Assembly: GCA_023954415.1 (NCBI GenBank)
Contig: JAMLIB010000006.1
Location: 1 to 64,000 of the forward strand
Length of the DNA stretch: 64,000 bases
DNA from: Trueperaceae bacterium
GTDB taxonomy: Bacteria > Deinococcota > Deinococci > Deinococcales > Trueperaceae
Direction: 5' to 3'
Under the pieces are notes generated by a model, which saw only the letters and a list, made by a program, of their open reading frames with translations, did not search any database and was not told the origin of the DNA. Of this stretch, positions 45,844 to 56,159 are shown piece by piece. Each line of letters opens with the position of its first letter. The stretch's first letter is position 1. A program made the position numbers and the translations under genes.

Positions 45844-45931
45844 GACGGCTCCTTCGGGCCATTGAACGGCCCGAGCGCCGTGGGCGAGATGAGGTCTGTC
45901 ACTCGCCGCCCGGACTGGTCGCCAGACGGAC

Positions 45932-46861
45932 TTACACGAAGATGTGCCGCGGCAACACTGCCGAGACCACCCAGTTCGGCGCGTCGACGACCTCGCTGAT
46001 GCGGAGGTTCACGGCCACGCTGCATAGGGCATAGGCGAGGTCGGGGTCCATGCCGTACTCCGTGGTGAGGTGGTCGATCATGGCGTAGACGGCGGTCTTG
46101 GTCGCCTGCAACAGGTCGGGCGCGACCCCCATCGTGCCGTAGAAGCCCTTCGGGTACGGCTCCGTGGCGAACTCGGCCCCGAGCTCGTAACGCGGGCTGG
46201 GGAACTCCGCGTTCTTGATGAGGCCGAGGCGCACCTTGACCGTCATGGCCGTCTCGATGGCCGTGCCGCACACCTCGCCGTCGCCCTGCGCCGCGTGCGT
46301 GTCGCCGATCGACAGCAGCCCGCCGGGCACCGCGACCGGCAGGTAGAGGCGGCTGCCACGGGTGAGGTCGCGGATGTCCATGTTCCCACCCTGCTGCCGG
46401 GGCGGCACGACGCTGTGGTTGCCCGGCTCCCGGAGGGCGAGGCCGATGGTGCCCGTGAACGGCCGCGTCGGGATGTGGATGCCCGGCTGAAACTCCACGC
46501 GCTTGGCGTCGTAGCGAGAGATGTTGAGCAGCGGGTCGGTGAACTCCTCGGCCAGCAGCCCGAAGCCGGGGATGATGCCCGTCCAGCCCCAACCGCTCTC
46601 CGTGAAGTCCAGGATGTCCACGGCCACGGCGTCGCCCGGCTCGGCGCCCTCGATGTAGATCGGTCCGGTGACGGGGTTGACCTTCTCGAAGTCCAGCTTG
46701 GCGACGTCCTCGGCCGTCGACGTGGCGCTGAGCTGGCCGCCGGAGGAGTCCACCGTGTGGACCTCGAGCTCCGCGCCGGGCTCGACGCGCAGCACCGGCT
46801 TCAGGGCGTTGTCCCAGCCGAAATGGTGGTGATGGTGGTGGATGGTCTTGTACTGGCTCAC
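45932..46861 (-). CDS. Acetamidase/formamidase family protein
   Basis: A 309-residue FmdA/AmdA-family amidohydrolase, releasing ammonia from formamide or acetamide. Conserved blocks: GPIYIEGAEPGDAVAVDIL, RPFTGTIGLAL, GGNMDIRDLTRGSRLYLPV and GDTHAAQGDGEVCGTAIE with the metal ligands. A GTG start is used. Unusual: six consecutive histidines at residues 8-13, native to the genome. They could add metal affinity next to an active site that uses Zn. Confidence 0.92.
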   Translation of the reverse strand: MSQYKTIHHHHHHFGWDNALKPVLRVEPGAELEVHTVDSSGGQLSATSTAEDVAKLDFEKVNPVTGPIYIEGAEPGDAVAVDILDFTESGWGWTGIIPGFGLLAEEFTDPLLNISRYDAKRVEFQPGIHIPTRPFTGTIGLALREPGNHSVVPPRQQGGNMDIRDLTRGSRLYLPVAVPGGLLSIGDTHAAQGDGEVCGTAIETAMTVKVRLGLIKNAEFPSPRYELGAEFATEPYPKGFYGTMGVAPDLLQATKTAVYAMIDHLTTEYGMDPDLAYALCSVAVNLRISEVVDAPNWVVSAVLPRHIFV

Positions 46862-47022
46862 ACGCTTACCTCGTCTCTCACGGGGTTGGCTTGGCCTAGC
46901 TGCTCAGTTGCCTGTGGCGGTAGGCAAGGCTTCTCGCAAGCTTACGGACCACGGGTTTCTCGAAGGGAACACGGAGCAGCTCAGCTTCCGTGAGATGCGG
47001 GGCGGTCCATCCGGCTCCCCGG

Positions 47023-47865
47023 CTAGCGAAGGCCCATCAGACCGAGGCCGGTGGCGAACTCACGCGCGTCCGCCACCGCGTGCCTGGTGCCGGCCGCCAC
47101 GGTGACCTTCGAGCGCAGCCAGTCCTCGCCGCCCTGCCAGACCTCGCAGGCGCCGCCGGCCTCGCGCGCGATCACCATGCCGGCCGCCACGTCCCAAGGG
47201 CTCAAGCCGAACTGCCAGAAGAGGTCCACGCGGCCGTCGGCCACGAAGCAGAAGTCGCGGCAGCAGGAGCCGCTCGCGCGCACGCCCGCCGAGGCCGCCG
47301 CGACACGTTCGAAGAATGTCGTCTGCGCGGGCACCTCGAGCATGGAGGGCGTGAAGTTCGTGGTCACGAGCGCGTGGGAGAGGGGCCGGTCGTCCTCGCG
47401 CTGGAGCCTGACGCCGCCGCGCCAGGTGCCGGCGCCCGTGACGGCCCAGGTCGCCTCGTCGTCGGCGGCGTGGTAGATGACGCCCAGCACGCTCTCGCCA
47501 CCCTGCACCAGGCCGATGGACACACAGAAGGCGGGGTAGCTGCGCACGAAGTTGTGGGTGCCGTCGATCGGATCGATGACCCACACGGGGGCGCCGTCGT
47601 CGAACTCGGCCAGGCCGTTCTCCTCCCCGAGCAGCCCGAAGCCCGGGTAGGCGGCGCCCAGGGCCTCGGCGATGCGGCGCTGCGACTCGTAATCGACGCG
47701 CGTGACCACATCGCCGGGCGACGTCTTGGAGCTCACGCTCACGTCGGCCTGGCCGCGGTAGTGCGCCTCGCACTCGGCCTTGGCCCAGCGACCGACTTCC
47801 TCGGCCAAGGGCACGACCACGTCTTTGATGGCAAGCAGCTCGGCGCGCGTCAGGACGGTTCCCAT
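47023..47865 (-). CDS. Inositol monophosphatase family phosphatase
   Basis: A 280-residue Mg2+-dependent phosphatase of the IMPase/HisN group. Metal-binding motifs are all present: GEENG near residue 80, DPIDGTHNF near 97-105, and WDVAAGMVIAREAGG near 224. The substrate may be inositol phosphate, histidinol phosphate or 3'-phosphoadenosine phosphate; the sequence does not settle this. A TAGCAT box fits leaderless expression. Confidence 0.93.
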   Translation of the reverse strand: MGTVLTRAELLAIKDVVVPLAEEVGRWAKAECEAHYRGQADVSVSSKTSPGDVVTRVDYESQRRIAEALGAAYPGFGLLGEENGLAEFDDGAPVWVIDPIDGTHNFVRSYPAFCVSIGLVQGGESVLGVIYHAADDEATWAVTGAGTWRGGVRLQREDDRPLSHALVTTNFTPSMLEVPAQTTFFERVAAASAGVRASGSCCRDFCFVADGRVDLFWQFGLSPWDVAAGMVIAREAGGACEVWQGGEDWLRSKVTVAAGTRHAVADAREFATGLGLMGLR

Positions 47866-47872
47866 GGCGCAG

Positions 47873-47878
47873 ATGCTA
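47873..47878 (-). promoter_or_regulatory. -10 box for leaderless IMPase gene
   Basis: TAGCAT on the minus strand ends 7 nt before the ATG at 47865, with no ribosome binding site between. Confidence 0.6.
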
Positions 47879-48012
47879 CTTCAGCTCTCGTGAGGCGCTC
47901 AACCGGCGCCCGCCAAGCGCGGTACGCGCCGAGGCGGGCTGTGTAAGGGCATCTTGCGTCGCCCGCTACCGTCGGCCTGCGCCTCGTCAAGGCGCCGCCA
48001 CGAGGCCCGAGG

Positions 48013-48801
48013 TCAGCGCGCCAGGAAGAAGCCCGTGCTGCGCCTCACGCTCAACGGGCCGTCGGCGAGCCGCCGCCTGACGGACTCCTCGAACTCGCTC
48101 ACGCACCGGATCACCTCGGGGCCGGGCTCGTCCGGCAGGTACACCATCGAGCGCAGGTAGGCGAGCAGGACCTCGGCATCGGCGACTTCGAGCGTGTCGT
48201 CCATGCGCACCACCTCGACCTCCCCGAACGCGCCGCCGAGTGCCGCCGCGCCGTTCTCGAGCGTGAAGGAGAGCGGTTCGACGCCGTGCAGGGTCGCCAC
48301 GTCCGCCAGGGGCGCCACGAGGTCGCGCACGGCGGCCAGATGCGCCTCGCCGTTCGTGGCGGCGACGAGCCAGCCGCCCGAGCGCACGACGCGCCGCAGC
48401 TCGGCGATGCCCCGGGGGAGGTCGGGCACGTGGTAGAGCATGTGGTTCGCGAAAGCGAGGTCGAACGCGTCCGGGTCGAAGGGGAGCTGCTGGACGTCGG
48501 CGCGCGTGACGCTCACCGCCAGCCCGGCGTCGGCGGCCGCCCCGCTCACTGCCGCCGTCATGCCTTCGGAGGCGTCGGTGAGCGTGATGCGCCATCCGGG
48601 CGGCACGCGCTCCGCGTTCATCGTCCAGAGCCGCCCGGTGCCCGACCCGACCTCGAGGACGCGCGCGTCCGCCGCCGGCTCGACACGCTCGGACACGAGG
48701 GAGAAGAGCCAGCGATGGAAGTCCTCGCCCTTGCCGGCATAACGCTCATGGAAGGCGATGCGCGCCCGAAGGCGGTCGGGCGTCCTGTAAGCCTCTAGCA
48801 T
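48013..48801 (-). CDS. SAM-dependent methyltransferase
   Basis: A 262-residue class I methyltransferase (UbiE/Methyltransf_11 type). SAM-binding motif I VLEVGSGTGRLW (residues ~48-59), an acidic ITLTDAS, DVQQLPFDPDAFDLAFANHMLYHV and the RVVRSGGWLVAATNG segment are visible. The substrate is unknown. A TATCCT box lies 10 nt before the start codon. It stands alone between genes. Confidence 0.9.
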   Translation of the reverse strand: MLEAYRTPDRLRARIAFHERYAGKGEDFHRWLFSLVSERVEPAADARVLEVGSGTGRLWTMNAERVPPGWRITLTDASEGMTAAVSGAAADAGLAVSVTRADVQQLPFDPDAFDLAFANHMLYHVPDLPRGIAELRRVVRSGGWLVAATNGEAHLAAVRDLVAPLADVATLHGVEPLSFTLENGAAALGGAFGEVEVVRMDDTLEVADAEVLLAYLRSMVYLPDEPGPEVIRCVSEFEESVRRRLADGPLSVRRSTGFFLAR

Positions 48802-49021
48802 GGGTGCCGCAAGGATAGCAGGCTTGGTCGGGCGCGTAGGCCGGCACTCTCGACGGCGACGATTCCGATCGCCCAGTCACCGCACGCCGGGCCGCGTAAA
48901 GGATTAAACTGACGACCTGGAAGCTCGACCAGGGAAGCCGGTGGCCGTCCAGGACACGCTCGGCGACCGCCCTACAGCAGGCCGGGCACCGGAAAGGTTG
49001 AGGTGCAAGGTGAGCAACTTC

Positions 49022-49507
49022 ATGAGACTAAGTCGCAGGGCTCTCCTCGCCTGCGTCGCGCTGGCCGCTCTGAGCGGGGCTTGGGCGAAGTCGGCGTACT
49101 TCGTGCAAGCCGACGTCGTGCGCGGCGCGATCGGGGCGACTGGGGCCGTTTGCGTCTTCAACGGCGTCTTCCAGCAGGGCGAGCAGATCGTGTGGCGCGC
49201 GTACGTGTTCGACTCCGAGACCGGCGAGGTGCTTACCCCCGAGCAGGTCGAGTCCCTCGGCATCCAGGTCTTCGGCGTGCTCGACGACAACCAGAAGGCC
49301 GAACTCCACTTCATGCCCCACCCTCCGGGCAGTGACAAAGCCGAGTTCTTCTGGGCGGGCGGCTGGCAGATCCCGGCCGACTTCGCCACGGGCAACTACG
49401 CTTGGACGCTCCAGGTGGTCGACGCCGCGGGCAACACTGCCACCTACTCGCCCATGGGCGCCGCCCTCGGGTTGGGCGCGATCAGCATCGTTGAGCCGGC
49501 GAATTAG
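49022..49507 (+). CDS. Exported beta-rich protein, unknown
   Basis: A 161-residue protein with signal peptide MRLSRRALLACVALAALSGAWA. The mature part is a single Ig-like beta sandwich (VCVFNGVFQQGEQIVWRAYV, LHFMPHPPGSDKAEFFWAGGWQIPADFATGNYAWTLQVVD). No catalytic motif is recognised. A GTG at 49010 is an alternative start. Its end overlaps the start of the next exported protein by 17 bp, so the two probably work together. The intergenic 48802-49009 holds a possible TAAACT -10 near 48905. Confidence 0.7.
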   Translation: MRLSRRALLACVALAALSGAWAKSAYFVQADVVRGAIGATGAVCVFNGVFQQGEQIVWRAYVFDSETGEVLTPEQVESLGIQVFGVLDDNQKAELHFMPHPPGSDKAEFFWAGGWQIPADFATGNYAWTLQVVDAAGNTATYSPMGAALGLGAISIVEPAN

Positions 49508-50921
49508 GCGAACCCTCCTAGCCCTGGCGGCGGCCTGCCTCATCGGGCAGGCCGCCGCGCAGGATGGGCGACTCGCGTTCTCCCCGTCGTCGGGCAGCGT
49601 GGGCACCGCCGTCACGGCCACCGCCACGGGCCTGGCTGCCGGCGAGACCTACGACCTCGTATGGGAGAGCGCAGACGCCGCGTGGAACGTGGCCGACGGC
49701 GAGTTCATGGGCGTCGGCGCGGAAACGACGCGAGTCGTGATCGCCACGCTGACGGCCGACGCGGCAGGCGGCGCTACCGCCGGGTTCCAAGTACCCGAGG
49801 ACTACGGCTACTTGCACAATGTGTTCGTCGTGCAGGGCGAGACCACGGCCGCGCGCCAAGGCTTCGTCGTGGTGCCGAACCTCACGATCTCGCCGGCGTC
49901 CGGCCCGGTCGGCACGCCCATCACCGTCACTTTGACTGGCGTGGGCTACCGCTTCTGGGAGTCGGTCTGGCACCTCCTGTACGACGGCGCGCATAGCGGC
50001 TGGCTCTCGGCGGTCACCTCCAAAGGCACGGCCGTCGCCGTCATCCCGGCCGCCGGCCCTGCCGGCATGCACACGCTCCAAGTGCTCTCCGGCACGCACC
50101 CCGTGCCGTACCTGAACCAGCAGCAGGCGCCCATCTACATGCCGCAGGTGCCGACGGTCCAGTCCGTGTTGTTCGAGTTGACCGAGGGCCCGCCGGCCGC
50201 ATGGCCACCCCTCGAGGACCAGGTGTTACCCAGGCAAACGGCCGATTTCGCGGTCGGGACCCTGCCCGCGGTGGTCTCCCGTTACACGAGCGGCACCGTC
50301 GGCAGCCCGCTCACGCTCGACGTCTTCGGCTTCCCGGCGAACAGCGAGGTGGAGCTGGCCTTCAGCGCCGTGCGGGGCAACCGCCTGAGCGGCCGAGGCT
50401 GGGACGTCGTGCAGTTGCCCCTCGGCAGCGCCGCGACCGACGCCGACGGCAAGGCGACCTTCGAGCTCACCACGCCGGACGACCTCGGTGGGGAGCACGA
50501 GTTCACGGCGACGAGCGGCGAGGTCAGCGCGTCGCTGACGTACACCGTCACGCCGTCCGTGACCTTCGCCCCGGAAGGCCCGGTGGCGCCCGGCGATGAC
50601 ATCACGATCACCATCAAGGGCGTCGGCTGGACCGAGACCGCCAACATCTACACGCTGCTGATGGACAACGGCTTCATAGGCTACGGCTGCGGCTTCAACA
50701 GCCAGGGCGACGTGACGATCCACCTCAAGGCGCCCGGTCGGGTCGGCACCCACTTCATCAGCCTCTACCCGGCCATCTACCAGGGCGACCTGGCCGGCCC
50801 CGGCGCCCCACCCAACACGGCCACCGCCAACGCCACCTACCTGCAACTGCCCATGCTCAACTGGCGCGACCACCCCGGCGAGGAGCTGCCGACCTTCACG
50901 CTGGCCTTCGAGGTCCGCTGA
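49491..50921 (+). CDS. Exported protein with repeated Ig/IPT-like domains
   Basis: A 476-residue protein from a TTG start (49491) that overlaps the preceding gene; the start is inferred from the signal peptide (RRTLLALAAACLIGQAAAQ). It has at least three related beta domains, opening FSPSSGSVGTAVTATATGL, ISPASGPVGTPITVTLTGVG and FAPEGPVAPGDDITITIKGVG. These resemble IPT/TIG folds of surface proteins. No membrane anchor or sorting motif is seen. Likely a cell-surface or periplasmic binding protein. Confidence 0.75.
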   Translation: MSRRIRRTLLALAAACLIGQAAAQDGRLAFSPSSGSVGTAVTATATGLAAGETYDLVWESADAAWNVADGEFMGVGAETTRVVIATLTADAAGGATAGFQVPEDYGYLHNVFVVQGETTAARQGFVVVPNLTISPASGPVGTPITVTLTGVGYRFWESVWHLLYDGAHSGWLSAVTSKGTAVAVIPAAGPAGMHTLQVLSGTHPVPYLNQQQAPIYMPQVPTVQSVLFELTEGPPAAWPPLEDQVLPRQTADFAVGTLPAVVSRYTSGTVGSPLTLDVFGFPANSEVELAFSAVRGNRLSGRGWDVVQLPLGSAATDADGKATFELTTPDDLGGEHEFTATSGEVSASLTYTVTPSVTFAPEGPVAPGDDITITIKGVGWTETANIYTLLMDNGFIGYGCGFNSQGDVTIHLKAPGRVGTHFISLYPAIYQGDLAGPGAPPNTATANATYLQLPMLNWRDHPGEELPTFTLAFEVR

Positions 50922-51024
50922 ACCCCGCGCGCCTGGGCTGAACCAGGCCCTCGCTCCCCGACCGCGCGCAGGGCGAGCGGGCCCAACCGAAAGCGCGCCA
51001 AGGCGGCGCGGGCGGTGCTCGACC

Positions 51025-52122
51025 TCAGTCGAAAGCCGCCCGCGCCGCCTCTGCTACCGCCGCGATGGCCTCGTCGGGCAGCCACGGGTGGATGGGGACC
51101 GACACGACTCGTTCGCACGCCTTCTCGGCGACGGGCGCGGCGCCGAAGTTCGCCCCCATGGGTTGCCGCGTGAGGGGGATGGGGTAGAAGCGCGTGAACG
51201 CCACCCCACGCCCGCGTAGGCCGTCCTCGAAGCGCACCCTGCGCTCGGGCGGTAAGCGCAGCGTGAACTGGTGGTAGCGGTGCTCCGGTCGGTCCGGGGG
51301 GAGCATGAGGCCGTCGTCACCGCCCGGCAGGTCGGCCAACGCGGCACGGTAAGCCGCCACGCGCTCCAGCCTCCGCGCCTGCCACGCCTCTAGGCGGCGC
51401 AGCTTCACGCGCAGGATGCCGGCCTGGAGGGCGTCCAGCCGCGAGTTGTAGCCGAGGCCTTCGTGCAGGTACTTCTCCTGCGGGGTGGAGCCATGGTTGC
51501 GCAGGCTGCGCAGGCGCGCCGCCAGCTCGTCCGACTCGGTCGTGACCAGGCCCCCATCGCCGTAGGCGCCCAGGTTCTTGGTGGGGTAGAGGCTGAAGGC
51601 GCCCAACACGCCGATGGAGCCGACGCTGCGGCCGCCGACGCGCGCGCCGAACGCCTGGGCGCAGTCCTCGAGCACCGGCAGCCGGTGCCGCTCCACCACC
51701 CGCATGATCGCTCCCATGTCGGCCGGCAAGCCGAAGATGTGCACGGGGAGCACTACGCGCGTACGCTCCGTGAGTGCCTCCTCGAGCAGGGCGGGCGACA
51801 GGTTCAGCGTCTCCTCGTCGACGTCGACGAACACGGGCTTCGCGCCGAGGCGCAAGATGGCCTCGCTCGTGGCGAAGAAGCTGAACGGCGATGTCACTAC
51901 CTCGTCGCCGGGCCCCACGCCGAGGGCCTCGAGGCCGAGGAGCAGCGCGTCCGTGCCCGAGTTGAGGCCGAGGACGTGGCGCGCTCCCAGGAACCCCGCT
52001 ACCTCGCGCTCGAAGGCCTCGACCTCCGTGCCGCCGATGAACTGGCCGCTACGCAACACGCGTTCGACGGCGGGGGAGAGCTCGCTCCACAGCTCGCTGA
52101 CTTCGCTCTGCAGGTCGACCAT
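51025..52122 (-). CDS. DegT/DnrJ/EryC1/StrS aminotransferase
   Basis: A PLP-dependent aminotransferase (365 residues from the ATG at 52122; an in-frame ATG at 52158 adds 12 residues). Family motifs: LNSGTDALLLGLEALG, EDCAQAFGA, and the PLP lysine in LYPTKNLGAYGDGG. These enzymes aminate keto-sugars for surface polysaccharides or glycans. No sugar-biosynthesis neighbours are present, so the product is unknown. The start MVDLQSEV fits the family N-terminus. Confidence 0.93.
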   Translation of the reverse strand: MVDLQSEVSELWSELSPAVERVLRSGQFIGGTEVEAFEREVAGFLGARHVLGLNSGTDALLLGLEALGVGPGDEVVTSPFSFFATSEAILRLGAKPVFVDVDEETLNLSPALLEEALTERTRVVLPVHIFGLPADMGAIMRVVERHRLPVLEDCAQAFGARVGGRSVGSIGVLGAFSLYPTKNLGAYGDGGLVTTESDELAARLRSLRNHGSTPQEKYLHEGLGYNSRLDALQAGILRVKLRRLEAWQARRLERVAAYRAALADLPGGDDGLMLPPDRPEHRYHQFTLRLPPERRVRFEDGLRGRGVAFTRFYPIPLTRQPMGANFGAAPVAEKACERVVSVPIHPWLPDEAIAAVAEAARAAFD

Positions 52123-52213
52123 GGGGTACTTGGTGACGGGCGGCACGCGCCCAAGCATAGGGCCAAATGGCGCCTAGGACCAATGCCCCATCCGGCGGCG
52201 GCACGCCCCTCCA

Positions 52214-52219
52214 TATACT
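52214..52219 (+). promoter_or_regulatory. -10 box of the gene at 52266
   Basis: TATACT, with initiation expected near 52226. The first ATG there opens only an out-of-frame reading frame, while AAGGAG at 52255-52260 serves the ATG at 52266, so this transcript has a ~40-nt leader. Confidence 0.55.
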
Positions 52220-52265
52220 CGGACCATGGCCTCCAAGAGGCCGCGCACCTTCGTAAGGAGCCGTG

Positions 52266-52937
52266 ATGCCCAGGCGCTTGCTCGACCCCGTTCGTACCCT
52301 CGCACTGACAGCCGCGTTGTTCTCCATGGCGGCGGGGGCGCAAAGACCCCTCGCGCTGAGCGGCAACGTCCCGAACCCGACCGGGAAGGCGGGCACCATC
52401 GTCGCTTGGCTCTCTCACCTCGACGTGTCCGCGAGCGGCGTGATCGCCTTCGGCCCGATCAGCGCGACGGGTGAGTTCCAGATCGAGCTGCCCGGCAGCG
52501 TGACTGGCGACGCCCTCCAGAGCCTCGAGCTCAAGAAGCTCTGCGTCTCCGGCGGCCAGGGGTTCCAGCTCTCGCCGGCGGGCGTCGACCACGCCCTCGT
52601 CAACACGGTGGCCGCGTTCGACATGACCAAGACGCCCGTCTCGGCCATCCTCGCCTCCAGCGCCGACTTCGTGACGCGGTTGGAGGCCGACAAGAGCGAC
52701 GTGCGCGTCGGGGACGCCCTCGGCTACTACCTCTACGTGAGCGAGAGGGTCACCGTGCGCGGCACGTGCGTGGGGGCGGACGGTCAGGAAGTGACCTACG
52801 ACCTATCCGCCGGCGCGGGCTGGAACCGCCTCGCCTACGAGTTCGAGGCCGCCGGCGACGGCGTGCGGGGCGTGCTACGCACGGTGCGCGACCTCCCGGC
52901 CGGGATGGGCTGGGTCGCGCTGAAGGACTACCGGTGA
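52266..52937 (+). CDS. Exported protein, unknown
   Basis: A 223-residue protein with signal peptide (MPRRLLDPVRTLALTAALFSMAAGA) and an all-beta body (LALSGNVPNPTGKAGTIVAWLSHLDVSASGVIAFGPISATGEFQIELP). Cysteines near residues 98 and 164. It resembles small surface proteins of this lineage, but no named family is recognised. An AAGGAG ribosome site decides the ATG at 52266 (GTG at 52263 is an alternative). Confidence 0.65.
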   Translation: MPRRLLDPVRTLALTAALFSMAAGAQRPLALSGNVPNPTGKAGTIVAWLSHLDVSASGVIAFGPISATGEFQIELPGSVTGDALQSLELKKLCVSGGQGFQLSPAGVDHALVNTVAAFDMTKTPVSAILASSADFVTRLEADKSDVRVGDALGYYLYVSERVTVRGTCVGADGQEVTYDLSAGAGWNRLAYEFEAAGDGVRGVLRTVRDLPAGMGWVALKDYR

Positions 52938-53035
52938 GCTTGCGCTGAGAGGCGCTCGTATGTTGTACTGACCAATCGCTCGTGCGCGCGCCAAGCGCGC
53001 CGACGGTCGAGCCGCCCTGCGCGTGTGCGCACCGA

Positions 53036-53160
53036 CGGCCTTATCCAGAGCGGCCGAGGGACCTGGCCCTAAGACGCCGCAGCAACCAGCCTTCATTCAG
53101 GCGGGTGCTAACTCCAGCCGGGGCGCAGCCACGATGGTGAGCCACCGGGAAGATAACGGT
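53036..53160 (+). promoter_or_regulatory. SAM-I (S-box) riboswitch aptamer
   Basis: The conserved core is easy to see: TTATCCAGAGCGG, GAGGGACCTGGCCC, CGCAGCAACC, then GGTGCTAACTCC and a closing GATAAC. This is the SAM-I aptamer, which senses S-adenosylmethionine and shuts off methionine synthesis genes. It precedes metY-metX by about 400 bp. The upstream stretch 52938-53035 likely contains the promoter (TATGTTGTACT near 52960). Confidence 0.93.
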
Positions 53161-54895
<1,735 letters not shown>

Positions 54896-54920
54896 GGGCA
54901 GGCCACGCCCAGGCGCCCAT

Positions 54921-56114
54921 ATGAGTAGCGGCAGCCGCGTCCTCGTTCACGAGACCTGGGGTGACCACGCCGCCCTGCTCGCCCGGGCCAGTTCCGGGCC
55001 GCAGGGCAGCGTGGGCAGGGTGCGCCCGCAGCTCCTCGACGTCGCGACCCCGCATGCGCCCCTTGAGCTCCAGCGGGGCGGGCGCCTCGAGCGCGTCGCC
55101 GTGGCCTACGAGACCTACGGGGAGCTGAACTCGCAGGGCACGAACGCCGTCCTCATCGAACACGCCCTGACCGGTTCCGCCCACGCGGCCGGCGTGACGG
55201 ACAGGGAAGACGTGCCGGGGTGGTGGGACCCGCTCATCGGGCCGGGCAAGGCGATCGACACGCGCCGCTTCTTCGTCGTGTGCAGCAACGTGCTCGGGGG
55301 CTGCTACGGCACCACCGGCCCGAGCAGCATCGACCCGGTCACCGGCCGCCCCTACGGCCCGGACTTCCCGCACTACACGGTCCGCGACATGGTCGCGGCC
55401 CAGCACCGCCTGCTCACCGCCCTCGGCGTCAAGAGCCTGCGCGCGGTCGTCGGCGGCAGCATGGGCGGCATGCAGGTCCTCGAGTGGGCCGTGACGCACC
55501 CCGAGATGGTCAGGGCCATCGCCCCCATCGCCATCGGCGCCCGCCACTCGGCCTGGGCGATCGGTCTCAACGAGGTCGCCCGGCGCGCCATCACCGCCGA
55601 CCCGGCTTGGCAGGGCGGTCGCTACCCCCTTGAGCATCAGCCGGAGACGGGTCTTGGGCTCGCAAGGGCGATCGCCATGCTCACGTACCGCTCCTACGAC
55701 TCGCTCGAGCAGAAGTTCGGCCGCGAGCGCGTCGGCGTCGGAGAGGAGGCCTCGGCCGACCGCGCCCTCGACGCCTCGTTCCAGATCGCCTCGTACCTCG
55801 AGTATCAGGGCGTGAAGCTCGTGAAGCGCTTCGACGCGAACACCTACCTGAGCCTCACGCGCGCCATGGACGACTACGACCTCTCCGAGGGGCGCGGCAG
55901 CCTCAACAAGGTGTTGGCCGGCATCGCGATGCCCGCGCTCGTCATGGGCATCGACTCCGACGTGCTCTACCCGGAGGCGGAGGCCAAGGCGCTCGTGGAG
56001 CGCATGCCGAACGCGCGCTACGTGACGTTGTCCTCACCGCACGGGCACGACGCGTTCCTGATCGAGTACCCCCAGGTGGCCGCCCAGCTCCGCAGGTTCC
56101 TCGCGGGCGACTAG
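54921..56114 (+). CDS. metX: Homoserine O-acetyltransferase
   Basis: A 397-residue alpha/beta-hydrolase-fold acetyltransferase activating homoserine for direct sulfhydrylation. Nucleophile Ser in VVGGSMGGMQVLEW (~residue 182), catalytic Asp in GIDSDVLYP (~342) and His in PHGHDAFL (~374). The length and YETYGELN, NVLGGCYGTTGPSS blocks match MetX. Acetyl versus succinyl donor cannot be fixed by eye, but pairing with MetY favours acetyl. Part of the SAM-regulated operon. Confidence 0.95.
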   Translation: MSSGSRVLVHETWGDHAALLARASSGPQGSVGRVRPQLLDVATPHAPLELQRGGRLERVAVAYETYGELNSQGTNAVLIEHALTGSAHAAGVTDREDVPGWWDPLIGPGKAIDTRRFFVVCSNVLGGCYGTTGPSSIDPVTGRPYGPDFPHYTVRDMVAAQHRLLTALGVKSLRAVVGGSMGGMQVLEWAVTHPEMVRAIAPIAIGARHSAWAIGLNEVARRAITADPAWQGGRYPLEHQPETGLGLARAIAMLTYRSYDSLEQKFGRERVGVGEEASADRALDASFQIASYLEYQGVKLVKRFDANTYLSLTRAMDDYDLSEGRGSLNKVLAGIAMPALVMGIDSDVLYPEAEAKALVERMPNARYVTLSSPHGHDAFLIEYPQVAAQLRRFLAGD

Positions 56115-56159
56115 GCCGGACCGACGACCTCGTCGGCGCGCGGTCGAGTCGCCGACCCG

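Noticed and set aside
45059-45862. Longer alternative frame over the SHOCT protein
   Set aside because: The 250-residue frame has transmembrane segments and a recognisable SHOCT end; the alternative is an Arg-rich shadow.
46822-46843. His-tag-like sequence as a sign of vector contamination
   Set aside because: It lies inside a continuous native gene with no vector sequence around it and uses a GTG start with normal genomic flanks.
52226-52474. A leaderless-looking 82-codon frame right after a TATACT box
   Set aside because: Out of frame with the exported protein at 52266, Arg-rich and without similarity; the TATACT box more simply starts a transcript with a 40-nt leader and an AAGGAG site.
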